The translations under genes were made by a program, and so were the position numbers. Positions 1 through 11,566 of a DNA stretch of 64,000 nt are shown here, in pieces. Source of the stretch: Elymus sibiricus (lineage: Eukaryota; Streptophyta; Magnoliopsida; Poales; Poaceae); the NCBI GenBank assembly GCA_039707655.1, contig CM077667.1:158576642-158640641 (forward strand), in the 5' to 3' direction. The notes below the pieces were generated by a model. That model worked only from the letters and a program-made list of their open reading frames with translations, was not told the DNA's origin and searched no databases. Numbering within the stretch: position 1 is the stretch's first letter; the number at the start of each line of letters is the position of its first letter.

Positions 1-61
1 TGTTCCCAGTTGGGGTTTTGATTTTTTGGTATGAGTGTATTTTTGTTTCTGAGTGGGTTTA

Positions 62-470
62 CATGGGGCACACCCACTGGGTGTAAGTTTTCAATTTCTA
101 GGAGGGGCACGTTGAGTGTACCCATTGGGTGTACTCCCCGAGACTCCCGTCGAGTGAAGCAGTCAGCGGGAGTCTTAGAACTTGAGTTTTCTTTGAGCAT
201 GTCTTTTTGCTCGAGTTTGCTGGTGCGGAAAGGTTTCTGCCTGTGAGGATTCTGTGGGCTCATGAACGGTTGTCACACCTATATGGATCGAAATCCTTCC
301 AGCTAGATGATAGTAGGGACCACATAACCGAGCGGTATTCTGATCTCTTGGATCCTGCTCTTGTATCTGATCCTACATTAACTTCCAGTGGGGGCACGCT
401 GAGTGCACCCACTGGGTGTAGTCCCCGAGACTACCGTCGACTGAAACAGTCAGCGGGAGTCTTAGAACTA
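62..470. repeat. Palindromic repeats upstream of the antisense extra gene
   Basis: Two copies of a roughly 80-bp unit lie near 103-181 and 391-468. Each holds a short palindrome of the form acccaNtgggt followed by an inverted repeat (agactcccg ... cgggagtct). A third, partial palindrome is at 66-83. The unit sits in what appears to be intronic or 5' sequence of the plus-strand extra gene. No coding exon is evident before about 572. Confidence 0.6.
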
Positions 471-571
471 GCGGCTTTGAAGTTTTTAACACTCGGAGCG
501 TTGTTCTTCCACTCGCATGTCGAGTGGAAGTTTGGTATTCAACTGATGCTTGCTTTGTTTTACTTGAAACA

Positions 572-1733
572 GAAGGCTTGCGAGCTCGGGACTCACTAGA
601 CCACCCTAGAGAAGGAGGTGCTTCAGCTCAGACTAGATTTGGAGGCCGAAAAGCTCAAGAGTGAGTGCCTCTCTCAAGAGAAGCTTTCTTTGGGAGGTTA
701 GTTTCATTAGTCGGCTGCTTTTCTTGACTTGTTTCCCTCTTGATCCGAGTGAACTCGCTTTATCAGATATCCATGGTGAGAACCTCCAACTTGTAAAGAG
801 GCTCAATATTGCTATTTCTTTAGAAACCATGAAGCAGGCCCTCGAGGACAAGGACAACCAGCTGGCGGCAACGTGGACGGAGGCCATGTCCAATACCAAG
901 GAATCCGAGGACAAGCTAAAGTCAGTCGGGCAGTACGAGGAAGAGAACATAGTCTTAAAGTTGGTGGCTAAGACGGCCAAGGCCGAGGTGTCTGAGCTCA
1001 AGAAGAACTACGCCGAGTGGGAAACCAAGTATAATACCCAAGTGAATGTCTTAAGTGAGGAGAAGAAGTAGCTGAGCGATCAAGTGGCCGAGCTCCTGAA
1101 GAAGAAGGACGAGCTGGAGCAGTACGTCAAGGACTTCGGCTTGGAAATGGGGTGAAGTTTGAAGGTATGCCGCTTGGCCGAATGAATCACTTAGGGTTTC
1201 GTCGTGTTTGGCAGTTGTTAACCTTTTCCATGTTTTTATTTACAGAGTTCTGCCCTGACGTTGACTTGGAGACCGTAAGGATCGAGAAGGACCTGGATCC
1301 TTCCCGACTGCTGCTCAGGAACATCATCGGCATGGCGATCCTTCAGCTAGACGAGCACATCAACAACGCCCCTGGGTACATTACTCTCCTAAAGTTTGCT
1401 GTTGGGAGGATTGACAAAGAGTTGCTACCTGAAGAAGATCTCTAGAGTGATCTAAAGTCCCTCATGGCTCGACTGAACAACCTTCCCAGCCGAGTGCAAG
1501 CATGGAAGAAATCTATGGCTCGTTGCGGTGCTGATATTGCGCTCTCCCTCATCCGAGTCCACAGCAAGGACGTGGACGAGGAGAAGCTAAAGTCACTCAA
1601 GGTCGGCAACCGGAAGAAGGCCAAGTTCGAGGACTTCGTGGAGACCTTCATCAAGGCCACCACTAGGATCACTAATGGCATTGACCTGGACACCTTCATC
1701 GAGCCTGCCCATCCTTCGACTGACGAGTGATCT
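572..1733 (+). pseudogene. Antisense extra gene (aORF) of the Tat-like element, three exons, with stops
   Basis: Three plus-strand coding blocks join in frame across plausible GT-AG introns: about 572-696, 767-1164 and 1248-1730. The exon 1/2 join gives a continuous Asp-Ile-His-Gly-Glu-Asn reading. The product is charged and heptad-rich (coiled coil) in exons 1-2, and exon 3 has an acidic helical C-terminus. In-frame stops at 597, 1069, 1153 and 1443 show pseudogenisation. It runs opposite to gag-pol and converges on the integrase end. Antisense additional ORFs after pol are known from Tat-lineage elements of plants; their role is unknown and none is assigned here. The true start is probably further left, possibly outside the window. 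Confidence 0.6.
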
Positions 1734-1930
1734 TCAAACACTTTTATTCAGAATGACATTTGCCTCGGAATGCTGAGCTGTTGATGTAACCGTCAAACTT
1801 TATTGAGCTTGGGGCTCATGCTACTTGTCCTTTTGCTCTAAACGGACCAACGTTTTAATTTGGTTTGACTTTCTTTCATTTGGATGTTGAATGTTTGTCA
1901 TGTTTTATTGACTTAGACAAATTTTGACTC

Positions 1931-2425
1931 GCAACTAAGTCTCCTAGTGTGGAGGATGTCCACACTCGGAGATGTTTTAACTTAGGCGAATTTTGTTTGG
2001 AGCTAAGTCCCCGAATGTGGAGGATGTCCACACTCGAAGTAGTTTGAACTTAGGCGAATCTTATTCGCAGCTAAGTCCCCGACTGTGGAGGATGTACACA
2101 CTCGGAATAGTTTTAACTTAGGCGGATCTTTTTCGCAGCTAAGTCCCCGAGTGTGGAGGATGTCCACACTCAGAATTGTTTTTAACTTGGGCGAAATCTG
2201 TTTGCAGCTAAGCTCCCGAGTGTGGAGGATGTCGACACTCGGAATAGTTTTTAACTTAGGCAAAATTTGGTTCGTAGATAAGCCCCCGACTGTGGAGGAT
2301 GTCCACACTCGAAATAGTTTTGAACTTAGGCAAAATCTGGTTCGCAGCTAAGCCCCGGAGTGTGGAGGATGTCCACACTCAGAATAGTTTTTAACTTAGG
2401 TGAAATCGGGTTCGCAACTAAGCTT
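1931..2425. repeat. Tandem array of ~69-bp units, each with a hairpin
   Basis: About seven head-to-tail copies plus a partial one. Each copy contains a near-perfect inverted repeat with arms gagtgtgga / tccacactc around a 5-nt loop, followed by an element-specific spacer (aacttaggcgaa). The array fills the gap between the end of the antisense gene (1733) and the end of the minus-strand integrase (2540). It is not CRISPR: repeats and spacers are equally conserved and this is a plant retrotransposon. Confidence 0.85.
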
Positions 2426-2539
2426 TTAACTTGCGGGGAAAGACCTAGTTTCTAAGGTTTGAAAATCACTGAAGTGAGTTGCAGTATTTAACCGAATTCG
2501 ATGAAATACATGAAGAGCAAGACTTTTATTCATCAAATA

Positions 2540-3590
2540 TCACTCGGAAACTATTACAAAAGAATTTTTTATTCTAAGTAAAGAATTATTCCAAGCTCGG
2601 GGCTCTTCCATGTCTTTCTCGAAGTTGTAGAGACGATAGGCTCCATTGTTGAGGACCTTGGAAATTGCGAATGACCCTTGCCATGGAGGCGCTAGCTTGT
2701 GAGGTTTCTGCTGATCCATTCGAAGGACGAGACTGCCTTCTTGAAAAGCATGTCCTCTGACATGTCTATCGTGATAATGCCTCAAATCTTGCTGATATAG
2801 GGTCGACCTGATGAGTGTGAACTCACTTTCCTCCTCCAGGAGGTCAACGCCATCCTGACATGCCTCTTCAGCTTCAGCTTCTGAATATAGTTCCACTCGA
2901 GGGGAGTTGTGAAGTAAGTCACTCGGCAAGACATCTTTCGAGCCGTACACCATCAAGAAAGGAATGTGATTCGTGGATCAATTCGAGGTCATCCGAAGGC
3001 CCCAAAGGACCGACGGCAACTCGGTGACCCAAGCTCCCGCGGCATGCTTCAGGTCACACATGAGACGTGCTTTTGGGCCTTGGAGTATCATCCCATTCAC
3101 CTTCTCAGCCTGCCCATTCGACTGCGGGTGAGCCATGGAGGCATAATCGAAGCGAGTGTCGTGGGTGTAGCGGAATTTGCAGAATTCGTCCGAGTCGAGG
3201 TTTGACCCGTTGTCCATGATGATACTATGGGGGACTCCAAACCTGAAGATTATCTCTTTGATGAACTTGATGGCAGTCGTCAAGTCTTTATTGGCTTCGC
3301 TTCAATCCACTTGGTGAATTTGTCCATTGCCACCAGCAGATGAGTGAATCCGCTAGTACCAGTCCGGAGGGTCCGACCATGTCGACCCCCAGACGGCGAA
3401 GGGCCAAGTGAGCGGAATCGTCTTCAGCGCGGACGCTGGTTTGAGCGACTGATTTGCGTAGAATCCACATCCAACGCATTGCTCCACTATGTCCTTGGCC
3501 GCTTCGTTGGCGCGGGGCCAATAAAATCCCACTCGAAACGCTTTGGCGACCAGCATCCGAGAAGATGCATGGTGCCCGTAGGTTCACGAG
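2540..3590 (-). pseudogene. Integrase of the Tat-like element (broken)
   Basis: Read on the minus strand. The zinc-binding N-terminus is around 3556-3450 (GFYWPRA followed by a CVGCGFYA segment). The catalytic core includes a FGVPHSIIMDNGS motif near 3230 with an integrase Asp, then AHPQSNGQAEKVNG near 3115. The C-terminal part (2956-2540) contains the PPWQGSF and GAYRL motifs typical of gypsy integrase tails. Frameshifts separate the three blocks, so no functional integrase is made. It normally inserts the cDNA into the host chromosome. Confidence 0.85.
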
Positions 3591-3899
3591 TGAATCTCCC
3601 GTAACACTTGTTGCCCCTCCTCTGGTGAAATGCAGTGTTGAGTGATGCCAGATGTACTCTTTTTATAGAGTTGTTCTCCCATCACCCTAAAAGCCTTCGA
3701 TCGACGGACAATCCGACAGGCCTCCACCTCGTCTTCAATGAGCTCCTTTCTGATCACGTATGCTATGTATGGCTCAGTCCACTGGGGATAATTACCAGCA
3801 CTTCGTGGACTAAGTTGACCACCGCCGGGATGTCAACTTCAGTCAGATTGAAGGGCCCAACTAGTTGCGGGGACTCCTCTACGAAGGGGTTTTCTTTGA

Positions 3900-4345
3900 T
3901 CATCGGGGATTACAGGTGCTCTAGGAACACATCTTTCGGAACCACTTTCCAAGTGGAACCGATCTTGGCTAAGTCATCGGCCGCCTGGTTCTTGATTCGA
4001 GGGATGTGATGTAACTCTAGCCCCTCAAAGTTTTTCTCTAGCTTTCTAACGGTGTTATAGTAGCCTGTCATCGACGGGCTCCCAATGTACCATTCCTTCA
4101 TCACTTGATTCACCACAAGGTCCGAGTCACCGTATGCCATCAATCGGCAAATACCGAGTGAGATGGCCATACGAAGCCCATACAGGAGGGGCTCGTACTC
4201 GGTCTTGTTGTTGGACGAGTCAAAATGAATTCGGAGCACATAGCTAAGTCAGTCTCCCTTGGGGGAAACTAAGGCCACTCCAGCCCCCGAGCCATTGAGC
4301 ATCTTAGAGCTGTGGAATAACATGGTCCAATGCTTAGGGAGGCTC
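3900..4345 (-). pseudogene. Second RNase H-like domain of the Tat-like element
   Basis: The minus-strand translation from 4239 to 3910 reads as an RNase H fold: NKTEYEPLLYGLRMAISLG, then YGDSDLVVNQV with the acidic catalytic position, then IKNQAADDLAKIGS near the end. This block follows the first RNase H and precedes integrase, a position described for the additional RNase H of Tat-lineage elements. The stretch around 4240-4345 continues the domain in another frame. It is degraded and not expected to be active. Confidence 0.7.
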
Positions 4346-4359
4346 AGAGCCTGCTATTC

Positions 4360-5695
4360 TTACTCAGTCCACTCGACTAGGAAGTCCACCAGGGCTTGAG
4401 ACTTGATTGCTTTCTTTGCTTCGAATTTGATTTCCATGGGGAGGAGTTCAATAGCCCAATTTGCCACTCGGCCTATGGCGTCTCTGTGGTTCTGAATCTT
4501 CGATAGGGGAGCGTCGCTGATCACCGTGACCGAGTGTTCTTGGAAGTAGTGAACCACCTTCTTTACATTTAGAGTAATCCCATACACCAATTTTTTGTAG
4601 TGCGGGTACCTTCGTTTGGAAGGGGTCAAGACCTCTGATATGTAGTAGACTGGGCGTTGAGTTTTGGATGCCTTGCCTTGTTCCTCGCGCTCGATAGTAG
4701 CACGGTGCTAACCACTTGATTTGTGGCGGCGATGTACAAGAGCAAAGGCTCTTGGCTGCCCAAAGAAGCAAGCACCGGCTATGTGGAGAGCAGAGCTTTG
4801 AGTTCCTGGAATGCAACTTGCGCTTCATTTGACCACTCAAACTTATCTGGCTTTTCATCAGTCGGTAGAGAGGCAGGGCCGTCTCACCGAGCCGTGAGAT
4901 GAACCTGCTCAGAGCCACGAGGTAGCCCGTGATTTTCTATACATCACGCAGACGTTCCAGTTGTTTCATTCGGACTATAGCGCCAATCTTGTCCGGTTTG
5001 GCATTGATCCCACGTACGGAAACAAGGACACCGAGTAACTTGCCGGCTGGAACCCCGAAAGTGCACTTGGCTGGATTGAGCTTTATTCCAAAGTGACGCA
5101 GGTTTGCGAAGGTCTCGGCGAGGTCAGTCAGGAGGTCGGAACCTTTCTTGGACTTGACCACGATGTCGTCCATATAGGCCTCCATCTTCCGACTTATATG
5201 TTTTTGCAAACATTTTTGGATCATGCACTGGAAAGTTGCTCTAGCATTTTTCAGTCCGAATGGAATCGTGATATAACAAAAACACCCGAATGGGGTGATG
5301 AATGTTGTTTTTATTTCATCTGGTCCATACATTCGGATCTGGTGGTACCCGGAGTACGCATCCAGAAACGACAGACGTTCACACCCTACAGTAGAATCTA
5401 CTATTTGATCTATGCGGGGTAAGGGAAAATGATCTTTCGGGCAGGCCCGATTGACATGCTTGAAATCTATGCACATTCGGAGGGAATTCTTCTTCTTAGG
5501 CACCATGACAACGTTGGTGAGCCACTTGGAGTGGTACACCTCTTGGATAAACTCGGCGGCTAGGAGTCGAGCGATCTCCTCGCCAACCGCCTTGCGCTTC
5601 TCCGTGGAAGAGCGTTGAAGGTGCTCTTTAATAGGCTTGACCTTCAGGTCGACACAGGGTCGATGCTCAACCAGTTCCCTAGGAACACCCGACAT
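4360..5695 (-). pseudogene. Reverse transcriptase and first RNase H of the Tat-like element
   Basis: The longest minus-strand block (5695-4937, 252 codons) contains the RT landmarks in order: a PKKK..LRMCIDF segment, the AYSGYHQI motif, ITPFGCFCY, and the catalytic box AYMDDIV near 5175-5150. Connection and RNase H sequence follows in other frames (4918-4448 and 4629-4360; the latter ends near QALVDFLVEWTE). The enzyme would copy element RNA into DNA inside cytoplasmic particles. Frameshifts and stops split it, so it is a relic. Confidence 0.88.
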
Positions 5696-5939
5696 GTCAG
5701 AAGGCTTCCATGCGGAAATGTCCCAGTTCTCCCGGAGGAATTGGATGAGCTGTCTTTCCTATTTGTCACCGAGTGTCGTGGAGATGTTGGTCGGTGCTAC
5801 ATTCGTATCCAACGGATGGACGTGAATTGGCTTCATCTCTCCGGCCCACTAGAAAACGGATTCCACAGACGGCTCTTTTGACCTTAACAGCTCGGCCGTA
5901 TCAACTGACTTCCTGTACTCGTCCAACTCCGCTATTGCT

Positions 5940-6360
5940 ATCTGCTTGTCAGCAATCTAAGAGCCTTTTTGCAAGCACTCTCCGGCTATCTCCCTATTGC
6001 CTGTGATGGTGATCACGCCCTTCGGCCTAAACATCTTGAGCTTAAGATACACATAACATGGTCGGGCCATCAAGCGTGCGTAGGCGGGCCTACCCAGGAT
6101 GGCATGGTAGGCACTGCAGAAGTCCACCACCTCAAAGGTTAGTCGCTCCTTCCGGTAATTCTTCTCATTGCCGAATACGCCGTTCAAGGCAATCTGGTCA
6201 ACTGACCTCGCTTTCCTCCTGGGGATGACCCCGTGGAATTCCATATTGCTCTTGCTCAGCAAGGACAATGGGATGTCCATCACATTTAGAGTGTCAGCCT
6301 AAATGATGTTCAGTCCGCTGCCGCCATCCATGAGGACTTTGCGCAATCAGACTCCATTGA
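5940..6360 (-). pseudogene. Aspartic protease region of the Tat-like element
   Basis: Minus-strand translation gives an LMDGGSGLNII segment near 6340-6305, a DGGS-type active-site variant in place of the usual D(S/T)G. It runs into a stop and then continues (6283-5957) with AYHAILGRPAYARLMA, matching the conserved C-terminal ILGRP motif of retroelement proteases. The gag-pol protease would process the polyprotein. The in-frame stop right after the active site makes this copy inactive. Confidence 0.75.
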
Positions 6361-6399
6361 CAGCCGGATCGACCACCAGCGCCTGCCGCCCAGGGTCGG

Positions 6400-8452
6400 T
6401 ATGTGGGCTGGATGATCTGACTGATCAAATGTGACAGGCGTCTTCACCCAATCTAGATACTTGGTGACAGTTGGCATTACCATGTTGACCTCTTGGTTTA
6501 TTACCTTCGGTCTGCTCTTGTTCTCGACGTCTGCGAAAATCATCAAGACTTTCTCGATGTTTGGGTACCCGGAGGCGTGCTTGCCCTCTTCGTCATCGTC
6601 TTTATCCCTGAAAGGCTCTTCTTGCATTTCTTGTTTCAGCAGTCGACAGTCCCGAGTGGTATGCTTTGGTAGGATCAGGTTGCCATCCTCATCCTTCTTT
6701 GTGTGGATCTGGCAGGGTTGGTCCAGAATATTGCCCTACGGGTTGCTCTTCTTTTTGGTGGCCCACTCCTTCTGCTTAGGCTTGCCCTTTCCTTTGCCTT
6801 GTCCGACCTGGGCTGCGGCTTTAGCTTTATCCGCTGAGTCAGCCTTCTGTTTTTGTTTTTGGTTGGAGTTGTTACCCGACTGATGGGCTTTGCTGGCCCG
6901 GCCTTTGCCGCTTCTCCATCGGTCTTCCTCCTCGCCATTGGTGTACCGATTGGCCAATTCCATCACTCGACTCAGGGTCCGAGTTCCGTTCGGCCAAACT
7001 TCCGAATGAGCTCACGATACTTGATGCCATCTCGGAAGGCGCAGACCGCCTGATGCTCAGTGACATTCTCCGCAATGTTATGCAAAGTGGTCCAACGCTA
7101 GATGTACTCATGGAGAGTCTCGTTGTTCTTCTACATGTAGTGTTGCAGTTCATTCAATCCACCCGGCTGCTTGTAACTGCCTTCGAACATCTTGACGAAA
7201 ACTCAAGCCAGATCTTCGCAGTAGAAGATACTGCCAGCAGTGAGTTGATTAAGCCATGCTCTCGCTGGCCCTTCCAGCATGAGGGGCAAGTGCTTCATCA
7301 TGATGTAGTCATTGCCGCCACCAATCTGGACGACCACTCGATAATCTTCTAACCATGTCTCTGGGTTAGATTTGCCACTGAACTTTCTGATCCAAGTCGC
7401 CAACCTGTAGTTGGATGGAATCTCGGCATCCCGAATGTATCTGCTGAAGCACTCGAGGCCAGAGGCGATGGATCCACTCGGTCGATCTCTGTTGGCCCGA
7501 GCCCGATCAACCAAGTTTTGGGCAAGAATAGATCTTGCGTTGAGTGGTCGTCCTTGGAAGTCATCGTCCTCGTAATCTCCCCGGCGGGGTTTACCCAGTG
7601 GACGGGTGGGACTGCGCCTCCGATCATCCTCATATGGTTGCCTGTCATTGTAGGACTGGCATCCGTGAGTGACATCTGTCAGAGGGGGCGACCACGTGCG
7701 GCGATGATCGTCACGCCTTCGGTCTCCGTACTGCTCTCTCGGCGGGGGAGAACGCTGATTTCTTCCACGTGCAATCGGGCTATGAGCCGACTACACCGTG
7801 TTCGCCCGGACTGATCTACCGTGGATGCGATTCTGAGATTGAGATATTGTCATATTCTAATCCAGGGTTGTCTTTAGCAGCACCTGGATCTGCTGAATGC
7901 CTTCTCCCACCGCGGAACCAGACGGCTGGATTGAATCAACGATCCGGGTTGCCGCAACGGAGTGAGCATCACTTGATAGTTTTGTGAACGGTTGTTCAGA
8001 AACAACCACCGGGGATTCCGACTGGAGCTAGGTTGTTGCCGAGCCGCACGGTCGTTGAGTGACCTCTGCGGCCGCTCGAGTCGCTCACGCTCGGCCAAGG
8101 TGGCCTGACGCAAAGCTTCCAAGACCATTGCCTCGGGCATCATTCCTGTGATGGGAGTGAGCAAGGCCTGCTCATTCCTCTTGCTGCTCCCGAGTGAGAG
8201 GCTGGGGAATGTATGGGTCGGTGTCGACGTCAAGATCATTGTCGCGGCCGTCCCCGTAGCGCATGCGCGAGGGCCCCGCAGGGAACCCGGGAGGTCATTT
8301 TCTGTTCCCACCATTAAAACTTCTACAACGGGCTCATTGCTCTTGCACTCAGACTCATCGGAACAGTCCCAGTGCACGGAGGAGAACAGATCGAGGGTGG
8401 GCCCGCCCGAGTTGAGCATTGCCACCTGCTCTACTCTGGCTTGAAGAGCCAC
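6400..8452 (-). pseudogene. gag region of the Tat-like element (fragmented)
   Basis: Minus-strand pieces form a decayed gag. The capsid core is at 7514-7203 and carries NPETWLEDYRVVVQIGGGNDYIMMKHLPLMLEGPARAWLNQ-type sequence (retrotransposon gag domain). An N-terminal variable part lies at 8452-7874, rich in Arg, Ser and Gln, and a Lys/Arg-rich C-terminal nucleocapsid-like part lies around 6966-6675. At least four frame changes separate these pieces. Gag would form the particle in which reverse transcription occurs. Confidence 0.8.
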
Positions 8453-8749
8453 GACGTGCTTGATCTAGTGGTGGAGCCGTGAGCGCCCGGAGCACCTGCG
8501 ACAATGTCTAGTCGGAAGAAGAGGTGTCGCGTGGTACGAGACCGATGACTGCTGGAGTAGAACTCCGAATGATGATGCACAAAAGTGCATCGTACCACGT
8601 ATGGGCAACGCATCCACGTCCAGCGGAGCCTCCTGAAGCCATGCCGAATCATGGGCGACAAAAATGAGGGAGCCGAATCGGATCTCTCCGCCGATGATCG
8701 TGATGATGATGAAATAATCCCACTTGCTCCGGAAATTGCTAGACGCGCT

Positions 8750-8767
8750 GCCTCACGGTGGGCGCCA
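8750..8767 (-). other. Primer-binding site of the Tat-like element
   Basis: On the minus strand this reads TGGCGCCCACCGTGAGGC, two bases after the CCTCGACA end of the LTR remnant. A TGGCGCC start is usual for tRNA-primed plant gypsy elements. The position upstream of gag fixes the element's orientation and places its 5' LTR to the right. The exact primer tRNA was not determined. Confidence 0.7.
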
Positions 8768-8794
8768 ACTGTCGAGGCAACGATCCTGACAATG

Positions 8795-9314
8795 CACTAC
8801 TGCAGGATGGTCCAAAGATGACACATCAATCAGAGACCCTTCGACGAAACTGTGTGCGATGCATGAATCGCAAACATCATAGTTATAGCTCCGTCGCTAA
8901 TAACATGAACTTTGTGCGATGGCAGATCCATCAAATACGATTCAGGGTGACCGCCCCCTGTGTGATACGTGGAACACAGTTGACCCGCGCAAACTGTTCG
9001 TGTTGGGACAAAAAACACAAACGGTTAACTTAATATAAGTGTGTGCGATGTACGGCATACAGTTCACCCGGATAAACTATTTACGCTGATCAAGCAGAAC
9101 ACAAACGATCACCCAGATCAAGATGTGTGCGATAGACGGCATACATGTCAGCCACATGAACTGTTTGCGATGACATAAAATAAAAAAAACGATCACCCAA
9201 ATCAAGATGTGTGCGATAGACGGCAAACACGTTGCCCAGATGAACTGTTTGCGACAAGCCAAAATAACACAAACGGTTGCTCAGATCAAGCTGTGTGTGA
9301 TATATAACATACAT
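8795..9314. mobile_element. CACTA-like transposon end with subterminal repeats
   Basis: The segment opens with CACTACTGCAGG directly after the Tat-like LTR remnant, as a CACTA terminal inverted repeat would. From about 8850 to 9310 a motif (gtgtgcgat.gacggcatac ... atgaactgtttgcg ... cacaaacgatcacccagatcaa) recurs at intervals of about 70 bp in slightly varied copies. This is typical of transposase-binding subterminal repeats. The other end is not identified with confidence and no transposase gene is seen, so the superfamily call is tentative. Confidence 0.5.
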
Positions 9315-9336
9315 GTCAATTGGATGACCTTCAGTT

Positions 9337-10160
9337 ATGAGTAAACTTGCAACACCACCACATGCTATTAAGCCTGATATGTCGCAAGTTATTGATGATG
9401 CTACTTCCGCTATGAATGATGCTTATGATGATGCTAGTACCATGCTTGATGATAATGTGCCATTAGGTGAATTTCTTGATGAACAAATTGCTAGAGCTAA
9501 AGAGAATGAAATTACTGAAACTGATGAAACTACTGAAACTGATGAAGTCTTTGAAACTGAGCACTATGAAACACCTATTAGACCTAGGTGTCCTAGATTT
9601 AAAATGCCTAAGATACCTGAGGGTTATGTTATGGATGAGGACATAGCTAGAGAAATCCTTTCTTGTAAGGATAGAGATGATCTTAAGAAATTATTATGCA
9701 AGTATAAGGAAAAGACTTTGAATGCTAGAATGAAATGTGATCCTAAGTTTGCTACTTCACCTATCTTTGTTACCGATAAGGATTATGAATTCTCTGTCGA
9801 CCCAGAGTTAATTACTTTCGTTGAATCTGATCGTTTCCAAGGCTATGAAACTGAAACTATAGTGGCAAATCTTACTAACTTGAATGATATAGCCACCCTT
9901 TTTGCTCATGATGAGAAGATTCGCTACTACTATATTCTCAAGTTATTCCAGATGAGTCCACTATACCTACATATATGCGGTACTACCCTGCTGTTCCGAG
10001 TAAATTTGCATGTGCCACCTTTAAAATTTCAAATGAACATCTGTTTTGTGTGCGTGGACCGCTCATAGAGCGACAGGGGGCGGTCAGTATCTTCCATGTT
10101 AAGCGGCTTATTCTCATGATGAGTGTTTATTCACTCGTTCTTGCACGAGAGGGGCGGTAA
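9337..10160 (+). pseudogene. Internal ORF of A1, function not recognised
   Basis: An open frame runs from an ATG at 9337 to about 9950. A single frame change there leads into the next block (to 10160), which continues with YMRYYPAVPSKFACATFKISNE. The protein is acidic, with Asp/Glu/Thr repeats near residues 60-75 and charged helical segments near residues 100-140. No protease, RT or integrase motif is visible. It may be a gag-related or lineage-specific protein of a non-autonomous Athila-like element; the function is unknown. Codon use is AT-rich like A2 pol. Confidence 0.5.
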
Positions 10161-10957
10161 TAGGGATTCCTAGTCCCGAAATCAAAAATTGCAAATAATT
10201 AAACAAAACTCCCCCAGGAATGTTGTTGGTATGGATGGTACCCGTGGATTCGGCTAGCCGTGGAGTGTGTTTGTTGGTGGAGGGGGAGTAAACCTTTACT
10301 TTTACAGCTTGGGAACCGCCGATAATGTGTTTAGCATGGAAGATATTGATAACTCTTGGTCGTAACGTTGACAGGAAGGGTGTACCTCCCAAAATTATAT
10401 TTATCTCTGATTTAAGCTTTGAGCTCTGGCACCTCTGCAAATCCCTACTTCCCTCTGCGAAGGGACTATCTATTTACTTTTATGTTGAGTCATCACCTTC
10501 TCAAATAAGCGCCAGATCTGAGAGCACTATTGCCATCCTCATGCATTGTGTATAGTTAATGTTTAATGTAGCATGACTGGATCTTTTCTACCATGAATTA
10601 CAATGTTTAGTCGCTGCTTGAACTTTGGAGGTGCTCTGTATTTATGTTTTGCGGTCTCAGAAAGGGCTAGCGAGATACCACTGTTGTCATATTATATCAT
10701 GATTGTTTTGACAAAGTGTTTGCATTTGAGATATTTTATTATTGCTCGCTAGTTGCTTATGTCATTGATATGAGTTAATATAATTTCTAAGAGTTATCGT
10801 TGACATGGTTAGTCATGATCTTTGCTGAAAACATGGGTGCTACTTAAGCATATATATGTAAACAAGAACAAAAGAGTTCGTAAAAGTTTTTCTTTGTCAC
10901 TTTCAGTTTGTCAACTGAATTGCTTGAGGACAAGCAATGGGTTAAGCTTGGGGGAGT
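10161..10957 (+). other. Noncoding 3' internal region of A1
   Basis: No ORF worth reporting. The segment ends in the polypurine tract AAGCTTGGGGGAG directly before the LTR. A short block at 10440-10470 (ccctctgcgaagggact) recurs almost identically in A2 at 29819-29834, showing that the two elements share 3' noncoding sequence. Confidence 0.6.
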
Positions 10958-11566
10958 TGATACGTCTCCGTCGTATCTACTTTTCCTAATGCTTTTGCTC
11001 TTATTTTGGACTCTAATTTGCATGATTTGAATGAAACTAACCCGGACTGATGTTGTTTTCAGCAGAACTACCATGGTGTTGTTTTTGTGCAGAAATAAAA
11101 TTTCTCAGAATCGGACGAAACTTTTCGGAGAATTATTTTACAATAAATAAAAAATACTAGAGCCAAGAACCACCGGAGGGGGTGCCCTGGCTGGGCACGA
11201 TACACGAGGGCGTGCCACCCCCTCAAGACGTGCCCTGGTGGGTTGTGCCCACCTCGTGGCCCCACTGACCCTAATTCCAGCACTATAAATTCCTATTTTC
11301 GAAGAAAAAAATAGAAGACGAAGTTTTATCGCGTTTCACGATACGGAGCCGCTGCCACCTGTTGTTCTTCATCGGGAGGCCAGATCTGGAGTCCGTTTGG
11401 GGCTCCGGAGAGGGGAATCTTCAGTCTTCGTCATCATCAACCCTTCTCCATTGCCAATTCCATGATGCTCCCCACTGGGAGTGAGTAATTCCTTCGTAGG
11501 CTTGCTGGTCGGTGAGGAGTTGGATGAGATTCATCATGTAATCGAGTTAGTTTTGTTAGGGCTTGA

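Larger units (their letters stand above)
1..8794 (-). mobile_element. Ty3/gypsy Tat-like LTR retrotransposon, decayed, 5' LTR truncated
   Basis: Minus-strand order is PBS, gag, protease, reverse transcriptase, RNase H, a second RNase H-like region and integrase, followed by a tandem array and an antisense extra gene. A duplicated RNase H plus an extra ORF after integrase is what is known for the Tat lineage, so the lineage call rests on architecture. Every domain is broken by stops or frameshifts, so the copy is old and inactive. The 3' LTR lies beyond the left edge. Only about 25 bp of the 5' LTR (8770-8794) remains before a CACTA-like end. A related LTR-like piece reappears at 59611-60345. 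Confidence 0.8.

Noticed and set aside
1931..2425. CRISPR-like repeat array
   Set aside because: The whole unit is conserved, no unique spacers exist and the context is a plant retrotransposon. It is a tandem repeat.
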